Source: Eriocheir sinensis (lineage: Eukaryota; Arthropoda; Malacostraca; Decapoda; Varunidae). From it: a stretch of DNA of 64,000 bases. The notes under the pieces were generated by a model. That model ran no database searches, was not told the origin of the DNA, and saw only the letters and a list, made by a program, of their open reading frames with translations. Position 1 is the first letter of the stretch; each line of letters begins with the position of its first letter. A program made the position numbers and the translations under genes. This document shows, in pieces, positions 1 through 12,318 of this stretch. The stretch is taken from the NCBI RefSeq assembly GCF_024679095.1, contig NW_026111659.1, positions 1 through 64,000 on the forward strand, read 5' to 3'.

Positions 1-366
1 CAATGTACGTTATTTTATGTGAATTTGTTTTCATTTCATACAAATTTACATTGTTTTATGTGAATTTTGTACATGTATTTAAATACAAATTTAACTAATC
101 ATATGTGTATTTTGTATATCTATTTTCATACAAATTGAAATAAATTTTGTGTATTTTTGTATATATTTTTATTCAAATTTTCGTAATTTTATGTGTATTT
201 TGTATATTTATTTTATTACAAATATACGCTCTTTTATCGGAATTTTATTTATTTATTTTGATACGAGTTTTCATTTTTTTTAGGTGTATTTGATATATAT
301 ATTTTTATGCTTATTTACATAATTTTATATGTATTTTCAATATATATTTTCATACAAATTTACTCT
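1..366 (+). repeat. 45-bp satellite, T-rich strand on +
   Basis: Tandem units of about 45 bp that run beyond the left edge of the window. Each unit carries versions of TTATTTTATGTGTATTTTG followed by a TATATATTTT stretch and CATACAAATTTACA. Only about 6 of 45 consensus positions are G or C. The block ends at ACTCTATATGTATAT, where the A-rich strand takes over. The same junction family, reverse-complemented, is seen near 10525 and 55799. No coding function is inferred. Confidence 0.85.
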
Positions 367-509
367 ATATGTATATGTATAGAAAATACACATGAAATAA
401 TCTAAATTCGTATCGAAATAAATGAACAAAATACCGATAAAATAATGTAATTTTGAATGAAAATATATATAGAAAATACATATAAAATAACGTAAATACA
501 AATAAATAT
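367..509 (-). repeat. 45-bp satellite, A-rich strand on + (left flank of LINE)
   Basis: About three units in the opposite orientation to the previous block. It is colinear with 13205-13336 (shared words GAAATAATCTAAATTCGTATC and AAATACAAATAAA), which lets that region serve as the unoccupied counterpart of the LINE insertion site. Satellite sequence stops at about 509, where base composition changes abruptly. Confidence 0.85.
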
Positions 510-650
510 GTCCTCACTAACCGTTTCCCTATTGTCTCACCAACACCGGAGAGTAGTTCAGCATGCTCTCTAAAGACAGATCCTCTCTTTATCCACACCA
601 CACTACATTCACATAACATATACACCTTTTTCCAAAATTCAAAATTCAAA
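510..650 (+). other. LINE 5' untranslated leader
   Basis: Non-satellite, C/T-leaning sequence between the satellite edge and the ATG at 651. Full-length elements of this group carry an internal promoter near their 5' end, but I cannot identify one here. The ATG context CAAAATGGC has A at -3 and G at +4, a good arthropod initiation context, which is why I take 651 as the start. The true 5' end could lie a few bases either side of 510 because the join with satellite has no sharp marker. Confidence 0.7.
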
Positions 651-1395
651 ATGGCTCAATTAAGCAATGCCTCGGAGTCCCCGCCTGGGGGGGGGACCAC
701 AAATTCCCCCAGGGAGGACTCCCCTTCTGGCTGCCGACCCGAGAGGTGTCTTGATAACTCCTCGAACCTCTTTCTTCTCAATTTCTGCAACATTCGCGGT
801 CTTCGCTCTAATTTTCATTCTGTGGAACATCATCTCTCCTCCTCTAAACCTCACCTTCTCTTATTTACCGAAACACAGGTTTCTGAGGCTACTGACAGCA
901 ATCTCTACTCTGTTCCCTCCTACTATCTCTATCCTAAATTTCAATCCAAAGCTGGATGTTGCGCCTACGTGCGCAACGACATCACTTGCTCTCGTGCCCA
1001 CGACCTTGACTCTTCTGAATTTTCCACAATCTGGTTAAGACTTCACTGTCATTCTATTACTAAATACATCTGTGCTGTTTATCTCTCACCTAACTCTACC
1101 AACTATGTAAAATTCTTTGACTATTTGAATTCTAAAGTGGAGCACATCTTGACCCACTCTCCCTTCGCTGAAATCTCCATCCTAGGAGATTTCAATGTTC
1201 ACCACCAGCTTTGGCTTTCATCCTCTTTCACTGACCATCCTGGTGAACAAGCCTACAACTTTGCTATCCTCAACGACCTAGAGCAGTTGGTCCAGCACCC
1301 TACACGTATTCCTGACCGTCTTGGAGATCGGCCCAACATTCTAGACCTCTTCCTTACCTCAAACCCTTCTGCTTATTCTGTCAAACTGTTCTCCG
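651..1395 (+). pseudogene. LINE endonuclease (EEP/APE-type) domain, 5' part
   Basis: Open from ATG 651 for about 248 codons with recognisable endonuclease sequence. Residues 1-37 are a Pro/Ser/Gly-rich N-terminus encoded over a run of nine Gs (687-695). The domain starts near residue 41. Visible motifs are Asn47 in NIRGL, the catalytic Glu74 in TETQ (bases 870-872), ILGDFNVH with Asp180 and Asn182 (bases 1188-1196), and a conserved QHPTR block followed by [11 protein letters not shown]. The final SDH motif is missing from this frame because of an indel near 1392-1396. After that the same frame runs on to a stop after 1547 in unrelated sequence. In a living element this domain would nick the target DNA in the nucleus. 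Confidence 0.92.
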
Positions 1396-1848
1396 TTGGG
1401 CTCCTCCGATCACAATCTTATTTCTGCATCCTGTCCTATCGCTCCTGTACATCCTCTGGACCCACCGAAGAGGCGATGCTTCTGGCATTTTGCTTCAGCT
1501 CGGTGGGACGACCTGAGGATGTACTTTTCCGATTTCCCGTGGAATGATTATTGATTCCATGATAGTGACCAATCTGTGTGTGCTCAGCGCATCACAGAGG
1601 TGATTGTCTCTGGAATGGAGGCATACATTCCTCGTTCTTTCTCTACTCCTCACGCTAAAAAGCCTTGGTTTAATCACGCTTGTTCTCGTGCTGTCAATGA
1701 TAGAGAGGTAGCTCACAAAAGATACCAGAGCCTTCAAACTAATGCTAATTATGAACTTTACATTTCTGCCCGAAATCGTGCCAAATCTATTCTCCGACTA
1801 ACCAAAAATTCTTTCATTAATAGAAAATGTCAAAACCTTGCTTTCTAA
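1393..1848 (+). pseudogene. LINE endonuclease end (SDH) and linker, frameshifted
   Basis: One frame over from the preceding segment. It begins PLGSSDHN, supplying the catalytic Asp (1408-1410) and His (1411-1413) of the endonuclease. It continues with a Trp-rich stretch ([13 protein letters not shown]), is cut by TGA at 1552-1554, and resumes in the same frame with CAQRITEV and KKPWFNHAC. That region has the basic, helical look typical of the linker between endonuclease and reverse transcriptase in jockey-like elements. It ends at TAA 1846-1848, close to another frame change. Confidence 0.88.
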
Positions 1849-2412
1849 CTCTTCCCGTGACTTCTGGCATCTAGCCAAAACATCTCCTCCAACTTCACTT
1901 CTTCATCTTTCCCTCCACTCAGTCCTGACGGCAACACTGCCGTCTCATCTTTCTCTAAGGCTGATCTCTTCTCTCAAAATTTTTCTAAAATCTCGACTCT
2001 GGACGATTCTGGGCATATTCCTCATACTCATCACCCCTCTGACTCCTTTATGCCTGTTATATAGATTATTCAAAATTATGTTTTCTATGCCCTCTGGCCT
2101 CAATCCTCAGAAGGCTTATGGACCTGATGGAGTGCCTCCTATTGTCCTTAAAAACTGTGCCTCCGTGCTGTCACCCTGCCTGGTCAAACTCTTTCGCCTC
2201 TGCCTGTCAACATCTACCTTTCCTTCTTGCTGGAAGTATGCCTCACACAGCCTGTACCTAAGAAGGGTGACCGCTCCAATCCCTCAAACTACCGTCCTAT
2301 TGCTTTACTTTCTTGTCTATCTAAAGCTTTTGAATCAATCCTTAACCGTAAGATTCAAAAGCACCTTTCCACTTCTGACCTTCTATCTGATCGCCAGTAT
2401 GGGTTCCGCAAG
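1849..2412 (+). pseudogene. LINE RT N-terminal region (fingers), several frames
   Basis: Coding similarity passes through three frame changes and one stop. SSRDFWHLAK is at 1849-1878. A different frame runs 1879-2061 (SPDGNTAVSSFSKADLF) to TAG 2062-2064. A third frame carries AYGPDGVPP and LKNCASVLSP, the typical start of LINE reverse transcriptases. From about 2240 another frame carries QPVPKKGDRSNPSNYRPI, LLSCLSKAFE and DRQYGFRKG, the conserved finger motifs. No complete domain can be read in any one frame. Confidence 0.9.
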
Positions 2413-2807
2413 GGCGTTCTACTGGTGATCTCCTAGCCTTCTTAACTGACTCTTGGTCATCCTCTCTTAGCCGTTTCGGTGAAACTTTTGCTATTGCGCT
2501 GGACATATCAAAAGCTTTTGATAGGGTCTGGCACAAATCTTTGCTTTCTAAACTACCCTCCTACGGTTTCTATCCTTCTCTGTACCTTTATCTCAGTTTC
2601 CTTTCTGACCGTTCTATTTCTGCCGTGGTAGACGGTCACTGTTCTTCCCTAAATCTATTAACAGTGGTGTCCCACAGGGTTCTGTCCTATCTCCCACTCT
2701 TTTCTGTTGTTCATTGATGATCTTCTTCCAAAACGAACTGTCCTATCCATTCCTACGCCGATGATTCCACTCTGCATTATTCAACTTCTTTTAATAGAAG
2801 ACCCACC
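2413..2807 (+). pseudogene. LINE RT catalytic palm, motifs A, B and C in different frames
   Basis: A one-base loss near 2413 moves reading to the frame that encodes RSTGDLLAF and motif A, ALDISKAFDRVWH, with the catalytic Asp at 2502-2504. Motif B, NSGVPQGSVLSPTLF, follows one frame over (about 2651-2700). A third frame gives LLFIDDLLPK (2704 on). A fourth change returns the metal-binding YADD motif C at 2754-2765. The catalytic residues are still spelled out, but four frame changes in under 400 bp mean no active enzyme. Confidence 0.92.
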
Positions 2808-3675
2808 TTCAGGAACTTAACGACTCAAGGCTGGAGGCTGCAGAACGCTTAGCCTCAGACCTTACTATTATTTCCGATTGGGGCAAGAAGAACCTGGTGT
2901 CCTTCAACGCCTCAAAACACAGTTTCTCCACCTATCCACTCGACACAATCTTCCAAACAACTATCCCCTATTCTTTGACAACACCCAGCTATCACCTTCC
3001 TCAACACTAAACATCCTCGGTCTATCCTTAACTCAAAATCTCAACTGGAAACTTCATATCTCATCTCTTACTAAATCAGCTTCCTCGAGGCTGGGCGTTC
3101 TGTACCGTCTCCGCCAGTTCTTCTCCCCTGCACAGTTGCTGTCCATATACAGGGGCCTTGTCCGCCCTCATATGAAGTATGCATCTCATGTGGGGGGCTC
3201 ACCACACAGCTCTTCTGGACAGAGTGGAGGCAAAGGCTCTTCGTCTCATCAGCTCTCCTCCTCTTACTGAGAGTCTTCGACCCCTGAAATTCCGCCGCAG
3301 TGTTGCATCTCTTTCTATCTTCTATCGATATTATTATGCTGACTGCTCTTCAGAACTTGCTAACTGCATGTCTCCTCCCCTCTCGCAGCACCGCTGCACT
3401 CGACTTCCTAATCAAGATCATCCCTATACTGTCCAAATCCTTTATGCAAAAGTTAACCTGCATTTTCATTTTTTCATCCCGTTCACGCTGGTAAACTCTG
3501 GAACAATCTTCCTTCATCTGTATTTCCTCCTGCCTACGACTTGAACTCTTTCAAGAGGAGGGTATCAGGACACCTCTCCTCCGAAACTGACTTATCTTTC
3601 GGCCACCTCTTTGGATTCTTTTTAGGAGCAGTAGCAGGCTTTTTTTTATTAATGTTTACTTTTTTGTGCCCTTGA
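2808..3675 (+). pseudogene. LINE RT thumb and C-terminal region
   Basis: Begins QELNDSRLEAAERLA, then DWGKKNLVSFNASK (frame change near 2920), KTQFLHLST, LNILGLSL and LNWKLHISSL, and FFSPAQLLSIYRGLVRPHM, the usual RT thumb and connection of jockey-like elements. Further frame changes fall near 3190 and 3489. The last segment reads GKLWNNLPSSVFPPAYDLN, then FKRRVSGHL, and stops at TGA 3673-3675, which looks like the natural end because the A tail follows 17 bp later. No C-terminal RNase H or zinc knuckle is seen. Confidence 0.88.
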
Positions 3676-3689
3676 GCTGTCTCCTTTGC

Positions 3690-3692
<3 letters not shown>

Positions 3693-3722
<30 letters not shown>
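3693..3722 (+). other. LINE poly(A) tail (30 A)
   Basis: An uninterrupted run of 30 A marks the 3' end of the element and its orientation. No canonical AATAAA lies just upstream. Satellite sequence resumes immediately after the tail. Confidence 0.95.
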
Positions 3723-3727
<5 letters not shown>

Positions 3728-6700
3728 ATGAAAATAGATATAAAAATAAACTTAAAATAAGGCAAATTTATAATTAAATATATATACAAAATACACATAA
3801 AATAATGTAGATTTGTTTCAAAATATATATACGAATACACATAAAATAACGTAGATTTCTATAGAAATATATATACAAAATATACATGAAATGTTGTAAA
3901 TACGTATAAAGATATATATACAAAATTCATATTAAATAACGTAAATTCGTGTCAAAATAAATAATTAAAATATCAATAAAAGAATGTGTATTTGTATGAA
4001 AATACATATACAAAATACACATAAAATAACGTAAATTTGTATAAAACTATATATAAAAATACACAAAAATAAGTTAAATTTGTATGAAAATAAATATACA
4101 AAATACACATAAAACTAGGTAAATTTGTAAAGAAATACATATACAAAATACACATAAAACAATGTAAATTTGAATGAAAATATATAAACAAATACACTTA
4201 AATTAACATAAATTTGCATAAAATATATATAAAAAATACTCATTAAATAATGTAAATATGTATAAAAAGTATAAATACAAAACACAAATAGAATAATGTA
4301 AAGTCGTATTAAAATAAATACACAGAATGTAGATAAAATAATGTAAATTTGTATGAAAATAAAGATGCAAAATACCCATAAAATAACGCATTTTTTATAA
4401 ATATACAAAATACACATGAAAGGATGTAAATACGTATAAAAATATATATACAAAATACACATTAAATAATGTAAATTCGCGTCAAAATAAATAAACAAAA
4501 TGTCAATAAAAGAATGTGTATTTGTATGAAAATAAATATACAAAATACACATAAGATAACATAAATTTGTATGAAACTATATACAAAAATACACATAAAT
4601 AATTTAAATTTGTATGAAAATAAATATACAAAATACACATAAAATTAGGTAAATTTGTGTTGAAATACATATACAAAATACACATAAAATACTGTAAATT
4701 TGAATGAAAATACATACACAAATACACTTAAAATAACGTAAATTTGTATAAAAAAATATATACAAAACACAAATAGAATAATGTAAAATCGTATCAAAAT
4801 AAATAAACAGAATATTAATAAAATAATGTAAATTTGTATGAAAATAAAGAAGCAAAATACCCATAAAATAACGCATTTTTTAAAAATATATATACAAAAA
4901 TACACATAAAAAAAATTATTTGTATTAAAATAAATATAAAAAATACAAATACAATAAGGTAAATCTGTATTGAAATAGATATGCAAAATACATATAAAAC
5001 AATGTAAATTTGTTTCAAAATATATATACGAATACACATAAAATAACGTAGATTTGTATAAAAATATATATACTAAATACACGTAAAATGAAGTAAATAC
5101 GTATAAAAAATGTATACAAAATACACATAAAATAATGTAAATTCGTATCAAAATAAATAAACAAAATACCAATAAAAGAATGTGTATTTGTATAAATATA
5201 AATATACAAAATACACATAAAATAACGTAAATTTGTATAAAACTATATACAAAAATACACAGAAGTAATTAAATTCGTATGAAAATAGATATACAAAATA
5301 CAGATAAAATAAGCTAAATTTGAATTGAAATGTATATACAAAATACATAAAATAATGTAAATTTGTATCAAAATATTTATAAAAATACATATAATAACGT
5401 AAATTTGTTTATAAATATATAAACAAAATACACATTAAGTAATGTAAATACGTATAAAAAATATGTACAAAATACACATATAATCATGTAATTCGTATCA
5501 AACTAAATAAACAAAATAGCAATAAAATAATGTAAATTTGTATGAGAAAACATATACAAATACATATGAAATAACGCTAATTTCTATAAAAATATGTCCA
5601 AAAATGAACGTAAAATAAATTAACTTTAAATAAAAATATATATACAAAACACACATTAAATAATGTAAATGCTTACTTAAAATAACCTAAATTTGTATAA
5701 AACTATATACAAAAATACACAAAAATAATTTAAATTTGTATGAAAAGAAATATACAAAATACACATAAAATTAGGTTAATTTCTATTGAAATACATATAC
5801 AAAATACACATAAAATAATGTAAATTTGAAAGAAAATATATAAACAAATACATATATAATAACGTAAATTTGTATGAAATATATATACAAAATACACATT
5901 AAATAATGTAAATATGTATAAAAAAATATATACAAAACACAAATAGAATAATTTAAAATCGTATCAAAATATATACACAGAATATTAATAAAATAATGTA
6001 AATTTGTATGAATATTAAGATGCAAAATACCTATAAAATAACGCATTTTTTATAAAATTATTGATACCAAAATACACATAAAATATTTGAATTTGTATCA
6101 AAATAAATATACAAAATGCACATACAATAAGGTAAATTTGTATTGAAATAGATATGCAAAATACATATAAAATAATGTAAATTTGTTTCAAAATATATAT
6201 GCGAATACACATAAAATAACGTAGATTTCTATAAAAATACATATACAAAATAACCATAAAATTAAGTAAATACGTATAAAAAAATGTATACAAAATACAC
6301 ATAAAATAATGTAAATTCGTATAAATATAAATAAACAATATAGCAATAAAAGAATGTGTATTTGTATAAATATAAATATACAAAATGCACATAAAATAAC
6401 GTAAATTTATATAAAACTATATACATAAAATAACGGAAATTTCTATAAAAATATATGTACAAAAATGAACATAAAATAAATTTGCATAAAAATATATATA
6501 CAAAACACACATTAGATAATGTAAATGAGTATAAAAATATGTATACAAAATACCTATGAAATAATCTAAATTCGTATCGAATTAAATTAAGAAAATACCA
6601 ATATAATAATGTAATTTTGGATACACAAAATACACATAAAATAACCTAAAACAAATACAAATATACACATAAAATAATTTAAAATTGAATGAAATAAATA

Positions 6701-8638
6701 TAGAAAATAAACATAAAATAACGTAAATTTTTAATGAAATATATGTAAAAAACACATAAAATAATATAAATTTGTATGAAAATATATATACAAATACACA
6801 TTAAATAACATGAATTTGTATAAAATTTGTATCAAAATATATACGAATACACACAATAAAATAACGTAATTTTTTTTATGAAAATGTATATACAAAATAC
6901 ACATAAAATAATGTAAATTTGTATAAAAATATATAAACAAATACACATAAAATAATGTAAATTTGGATAAAATATATATACAAAATAAACCTTAAATAAT
7001 GTAAATATGTATAAAAAATATATACAAAATACACATAGAATAATGTTAAATCGTATCAAAATAAATAAAGAGAATATCAATAAAATAATGTAAATTTGTA
7101 TGAAAATAAAGCATATTTGCATAAAAATATATATACAAAAATACATATAAAATAATTAAATTTGTATCAAAATAAATATACAAAATGCACGTACAATAAA
7201 GAAAATTTGTATTGAAAGAGATATGCAAAATACACATCAATAATGTAAATTTGTATCAAAATATATATACGAATACTCATAAAATAGAGTAAATTTCTAT
7301 GAAAATATAAATACAAAATAGATATACAAAATACACATATAACTAGTTAAATTTGTATTTAAATACATGTACAAAAAACACATAAAATAATGTAGATTTG
7401 TATGAAATGAAAACAAATAAATTTTATATAAAATATATATACAAAATACATATAGAATAATGTAAAATCATACCAAATAAATACACAGAATATCAATAAA
7501 ATAATGTAAATTTGTATGAAAATAAAGATGCAAAATACCCTTAAAATAAAGCATATTTTTATAAAAATACATACACAAAAATACACATAGATTAATCAAA
7601 TTTGTATTAAAATTAATATACAAAATGCACATACAATAATGTAAATTTGTATTGAAAAAATATGCAAAATACACATAAAACAATGTAAATTTGTTTGAAA
7701 ATATATATACGAATACTCATAAAATAACGTAGATTTCTATAGAAATATATGTACAAAATACACTTGAAATAATGTAAATACGTATAAAAATATATACAAA
7801 ATGCACATTAAATACTGTTAATTCGTGTCAAAATAAAAATAAAAAATATCATGAAAAGAATGTGTATTTGTATGAAAATAGATATACAAAATACACATAA
7901 AATAACCTAAATTTGTATAAAACTATATACAAAAATAAACAAAAATAATTTAAACTTGTATGAAAATATATATACAAAAAACATAAAATTAGGTAAATTT
8001 GTATTGAAATACATATACAAAATACACATAAAATAATGTAAATTTGAATGAAAATATATAAACATATAGACTTAAATTAACGTAAATTTGTATCAAATAT
8101 ATATACAAAAAACACATTAAATAATGTAAATATATATAAAAAATATATATACAAAACACAAATAAAATAATGTAAAATCGTATCAAAATAAATACAGAAA
8201 ATATTAATAAAATAATGTAAATTTGTATGAAAATTAAGATGCAAAATACCCATAAAATAACGCATTTTTTATAAAAATATATATACGAAAAAACATAAAA
8301 TATTTGATTTTGTATTAAAATAAATAGATATACAAAATACACATAAAATAAGCTAAATTTGAATTGAAATATATATACAAAATACATAAAATAATGTAAA
8401 TTTGTATCAAAATACCTATACAAATACACATATAATAACGTAAATTTGTATAAAAATATATAAACAAAATACACATTAAATAATGTAAATACGTATAAAA
8501 AATGTAAAAAATACACAAATATTCATGTAATTCGTATCAAAATAAATAGACAAAATACCAATAAAATAATGTAAATTTCTATGAGAAAACATATAGAAAA
8601 TACACATAAATAACGCAAATATCAATAAAAATATTTAA
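3723..8638 (-). repeat. 45-bp satellite, A-rich strand on +, longest single block
   Basis: About 4.9 kb of satellite in one orientation, continuing the block at 367-509 across the LINE. The spacing of CACATAAAAT words is 44-45 bp (for example 4635, 4680, 4724). A higher-order period of 26 units shows in the marker AACGCATTTTTT (4871 and 6041, 1,170 bp apart) and in TGTGTATTTG (5181 and 6355, 1,174 bp apart). Positions 6010-8638 are colinear with 40285-43138. The block ends at an A/T palindrome near 8640. Confidence 0.9.
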
Positions 8639-10524
8639 TATAATATATTTTTATACATATTTAAAATATTTAATGTATATATTGTATATATATATTTTAT
8701 CCAAATTTACGTGATTTTATATGTATTTGTTTATATATTTTCATACAAATTTACATTATTTTATGTGAGTTTTGTATATGTATTTCAATACAAATTTGCC
8801 TAACTTATGTGTATTTTGCATATGTATTTTCAAACAAATTTAAATTATTTTTGTGTATTTTTGTATATATTTTATACAAATTATAGTTATTTTATTTGTT
8901 TTTGTATATATTTTCCTACAAATATACATTCTTTTATTGGAATTTTGTGTATTTAATTTTTACGAATTTACATTATTTTATGTGTATTTTGTATATATAT
9001 TTTTCTACGTATTTAGACTATTTTATGTGTATTTTATAATACATTTTCATAAAAATTTACGTTATTCTATTGTGTGTATTCGTATATATTTTGAACCATT
9101 TTATACAAATTCATGTTATTTTATGTGTATTTGTATATATTTTCACAAATTTATATTATTTCATGTGTATTCTTACATATATTTTATTACAAATTTACCT
9201 TATTTTATGTTTATTTTGTATATTTATTTCATTCAATTTTAAATTATTTAATGTGTATATTTGTATTTTTATTTAGGTTATTTTCATCCAAAATTACATT
9301 ATTTTATTGTTATTTTCCTAATTTAACTCGATACGAATTTAGATTATTTCATAGGTATTTTGTATACATATTTTTATACTCATTTACATTATCTAATGTG
9401 TGTTTTGTATATATTTTTTTATGCAAACTAATTTTATGTGCATTTTTGTACATATATTTTTATAGAAACTTAAAACGTTATTTTATGTGTATTTTGTATA
9501 TGTTTTCTCATACGAATTTACATTGTTTAATTAGTTTTTTGTTTATTTATTTTGATACGAATGACTTGATTATTGGTGTATTTTGTAAATATTTTTTTAT
9601 ACGTATTTACATTACTTAATGTGTATTTTGTTTATAAATTTTTTTTACAAATTTACGTTATTATATGTGTATTTGTTAAAAATATTTTGAAACGAATTTA
9701 CTTTATTTTATGTATTTTGTATATATATTTTAATTCAAATTTAGCTTATTTTGTGTGTATTTTGTATATGTATTTTCATGCAAATTTAATTACTTCTGTG
9801 TATTTTTGTATATAGTTTTATACAAATTTACGTTATTTTATGTGCATTTTGTATATTTATATTTATACAAATACACATTCTCTTATTGGTATTTTGTTTA
9901 TTTATATTTATACGAATTTACATTATTTTATGTGTATTTTGTATACATTTTTGATGCGTATTTAATTAATTTTATTTGTATTTTGTATATATATATTTAT
10001 AGAAATCTACGTTATTTTATGTGTATTCGTATATATATTTTGAAACAAATTTACATTGTTTTATATGTTTTTTGCATATCTATTTCAATACAAATTTACC
10101 TTATTGTATGTGCATTTTGTATATTTATTTTAATACAAATTCAAATATTTTATGTGTATTTTGGTATATATAATTTTATAAAAAATGCGTTATTTTTTAG
10201 GTATTTTGCATCTTATTTTTCATACAAATATACATTATTTTATTAATATTCTGTGTATATAATTTGATACGATTTTATATTATACTATTTGTGTTTTGTA
10301 TATATCTTTTCATACATATTTTCATTATTTAATGTGTATTTTTTATATATATTTTATACAAATTAACGTCATTTTAAGTGAATTTGTTTATAAAATTTCA
10401 TTCAAATTTACATTATTTTAAGTGTATTTTGTATATGTATTTCAATACAAATTTACCTAATTTTATGTGTATTTTGTATATTTATTTTCATACAAATTTA
10501 AATTATTTTTGTGTTTTTTTGGAT
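8639..10524 (+). repeat. 45-bp satellite, T-rich strand on +
   Basis: Begins with TAATATATTTTTATAC after a short inverted A/T repeat. The first ~600 bp match 43139-43740. It ends at GGATATACATATAGAGTAAA, a reversal that recurs near 55799. Confidence 0.88.
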
Positions 10525-12318
10525 ATACATATAGAGTAAATTTCTATGAAAATATATATTCAAAATACATATAAAATTATGTAAATAAGTATAAAAATAT
10601 ATATATCAAATACACCTAAAAAAATGAAAATTCGTATCAAAATAAATAAACAAAATTCCGATAAAAGAACGTATATTTGTAGGAAAATAAATATACAAAA
10701 TTCACATAAAATTACGAAAATTTGAATAAAAATATATACAAAAAACAAAAAAAAAAAATTCAATTTGTATGAAAATAGATATACAAAATACACATATAAT
10801 TAGTTAAATTTGTATTTAAATACATGTACAAAATACACATAAAATAATGTAAATTTGTATGAAATGAAAACAAATTCACATAAAATAACGTACATTTGTA
10901 TAAAATAGATATACAAAATATACATAGAATAATGTAAAATCGTATCAAAATAAATACACAGAATATCAATAAAATAATGAAATTTTGTATGAAAATAAAG
11001 ATGCAAAAAACCAATAAAATAAAGCCTATTTTTTAAAAAATACATATACAAGAATACACATAGAATAATTAAATTTGTATTAAAATTATTATACAAAATG
11101 CACGTACAATAAGGGAAATTTGTATTGAAAAAATATACAAAATGCACATAAAACAATGTATATTTGTTTCAAAATATATATATGAATACACATAAAATAA
11201 CGTATATTTCTATAGAAATATATATAAAAAATACACATGAAATGACGTAAATACGCATAAAAATATATATACACAATACACATTAAATAATGTAAATTCG
11301 CATCAAAATAAATAAACAAAATATCAATAAAAGAATGTGTATTTGTATGAAAATAGATATACAAAATACACATAAAATATTGTAAATTTGTATAAAACTC
11401 TATTAAAAAAATACACAAAAATAATTTAAATTTGTATAAAAATATATATACAAAATACACATAAAACTAGTTAAATTTCTATTGAAATACACATAAAATA
11501 ATGTAAATTTGAATGAAAATATATAAAGAAATACACTTAAAAATACGTAAATTTGTATGAAATATATACAGAAAATATACATTAAATAATGTAAATATGT
11601 ATAAAAAAAATATATACAAAACACAAATAGAATAATGTAAAATAGTATCAAAATAAATACACAGAATATTAATAAAATAATGTAAATTTGTATGAAAATA
11701 AAGATGCAAAATACCCATAAAACAACGCATTTTTTATGAAAATATATATACCAAAATACACATAAAATATTTAAATTTGTATTACAATAAATATACAAAA
11801 TGCACATACAATAAGGTAAATTTGTATTGAAATAGATATGCAAAATACACATAAAACAATGTAAATTTGTTTCAAAATATAAATACGAATACACATAAAA
11901 TAACGTAGATTTCTATAAAAATATATATACAAAATACACATAAAATGAAGTAAATACGTATAAGAAAATGTATACAAAATACACATAAAATAATGTAAAT
12001 TCGTATCAAAATAAATAAACTAAATGCCAATAAAAGAATGTTTACTTGTATAAATATAAATATACAAAAAACATAAATAAAATAACGTAAAATTGTATAA
12101 AACTATATACAAAAATAAACAAAAATAATTAAATTTGTATGAAAATAGATATACAAAAGATACATAAAATAAGCTAAATTTGAATTGAAATAAATATAGA
12201 AAATACATAAAATAATGTAAATTTGTATCAAAATATATATTCAAATACACATATATTAAAATTAATATACAAAATGCGTATATAATAAGGTAAATTTGTA
12301 TTGAAAAAATATGCAACA
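10525..12318 (-). repeat. 45-bp satellite, A-rich strand on +
   Basis: Forty or so units. Its first ~600 bp match 55799-56400 closely, including the preceding junction and the ACATGTACAAAATACAC unit. It ends at the conserved inversion junction at 12311-12329. Confidence 0.88.

Larger units (their letters stand above)
510..3722 (+). mobile_element. Degenerate LINE (non-LTR) retrotransposon, jockey-superfamily-like
   Basis: A 3.2 kb insertion of near-balanced base composition inside AT-rich satellite. In order it has a leader (510-650), an endonuclease region, a linker, a reverse transcriptase region, a C-terminal region and a 30-A tail. Such elements copy themselves by nicking DNA with the endonuclease and reverse transcribing their RNA at the nick. 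The remains form one ORF equivalent of about 1,008 codons. No ORF1/gag is seen upstream, so the copy may be 5' truncated or belong to a single-ORF lineage. About 13 frame changes and two stops (TGA 1552-1554, TAG 2062-2064) make it non-functional as read. No target-site duplication is recognisable. The clade is judged from motif style only; CR1-like or another jockey-group clade is possible. Confidence 0.93.

Noticed and set aside
365..649. 94-codon minus-strand open frame upstream of the LINE
   Set aside because: Half is satellite and half is the antisense of the LINE leader; no conserved sequence.
667..1038. 123-codon plus-strand frame inside the LINE
   Set aside because: It is an alternative frame of the endonuclease region, which has clear motifs in the other frame.
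3649..3840. Minus-strand frame with a poly-Phe run
   Set aside because: The poly-Phe is the antisense of the LINE A tail joined to satellite.
3973..8516. Many 60-175-codon minus-strand frames suggesting a family of small hydrophobic proteins
   Set aside because: They overlap in all three frames, follow satellite orientation exactly and switch strand at every inversion joint. No start context or domain is seen.
9850..9880. Yeast-type ARS consensus (ATTTATATTTA) in many units
   Set aside because: The motif is expected by chance in such AT-rich DNA, and animal origins do not use it.
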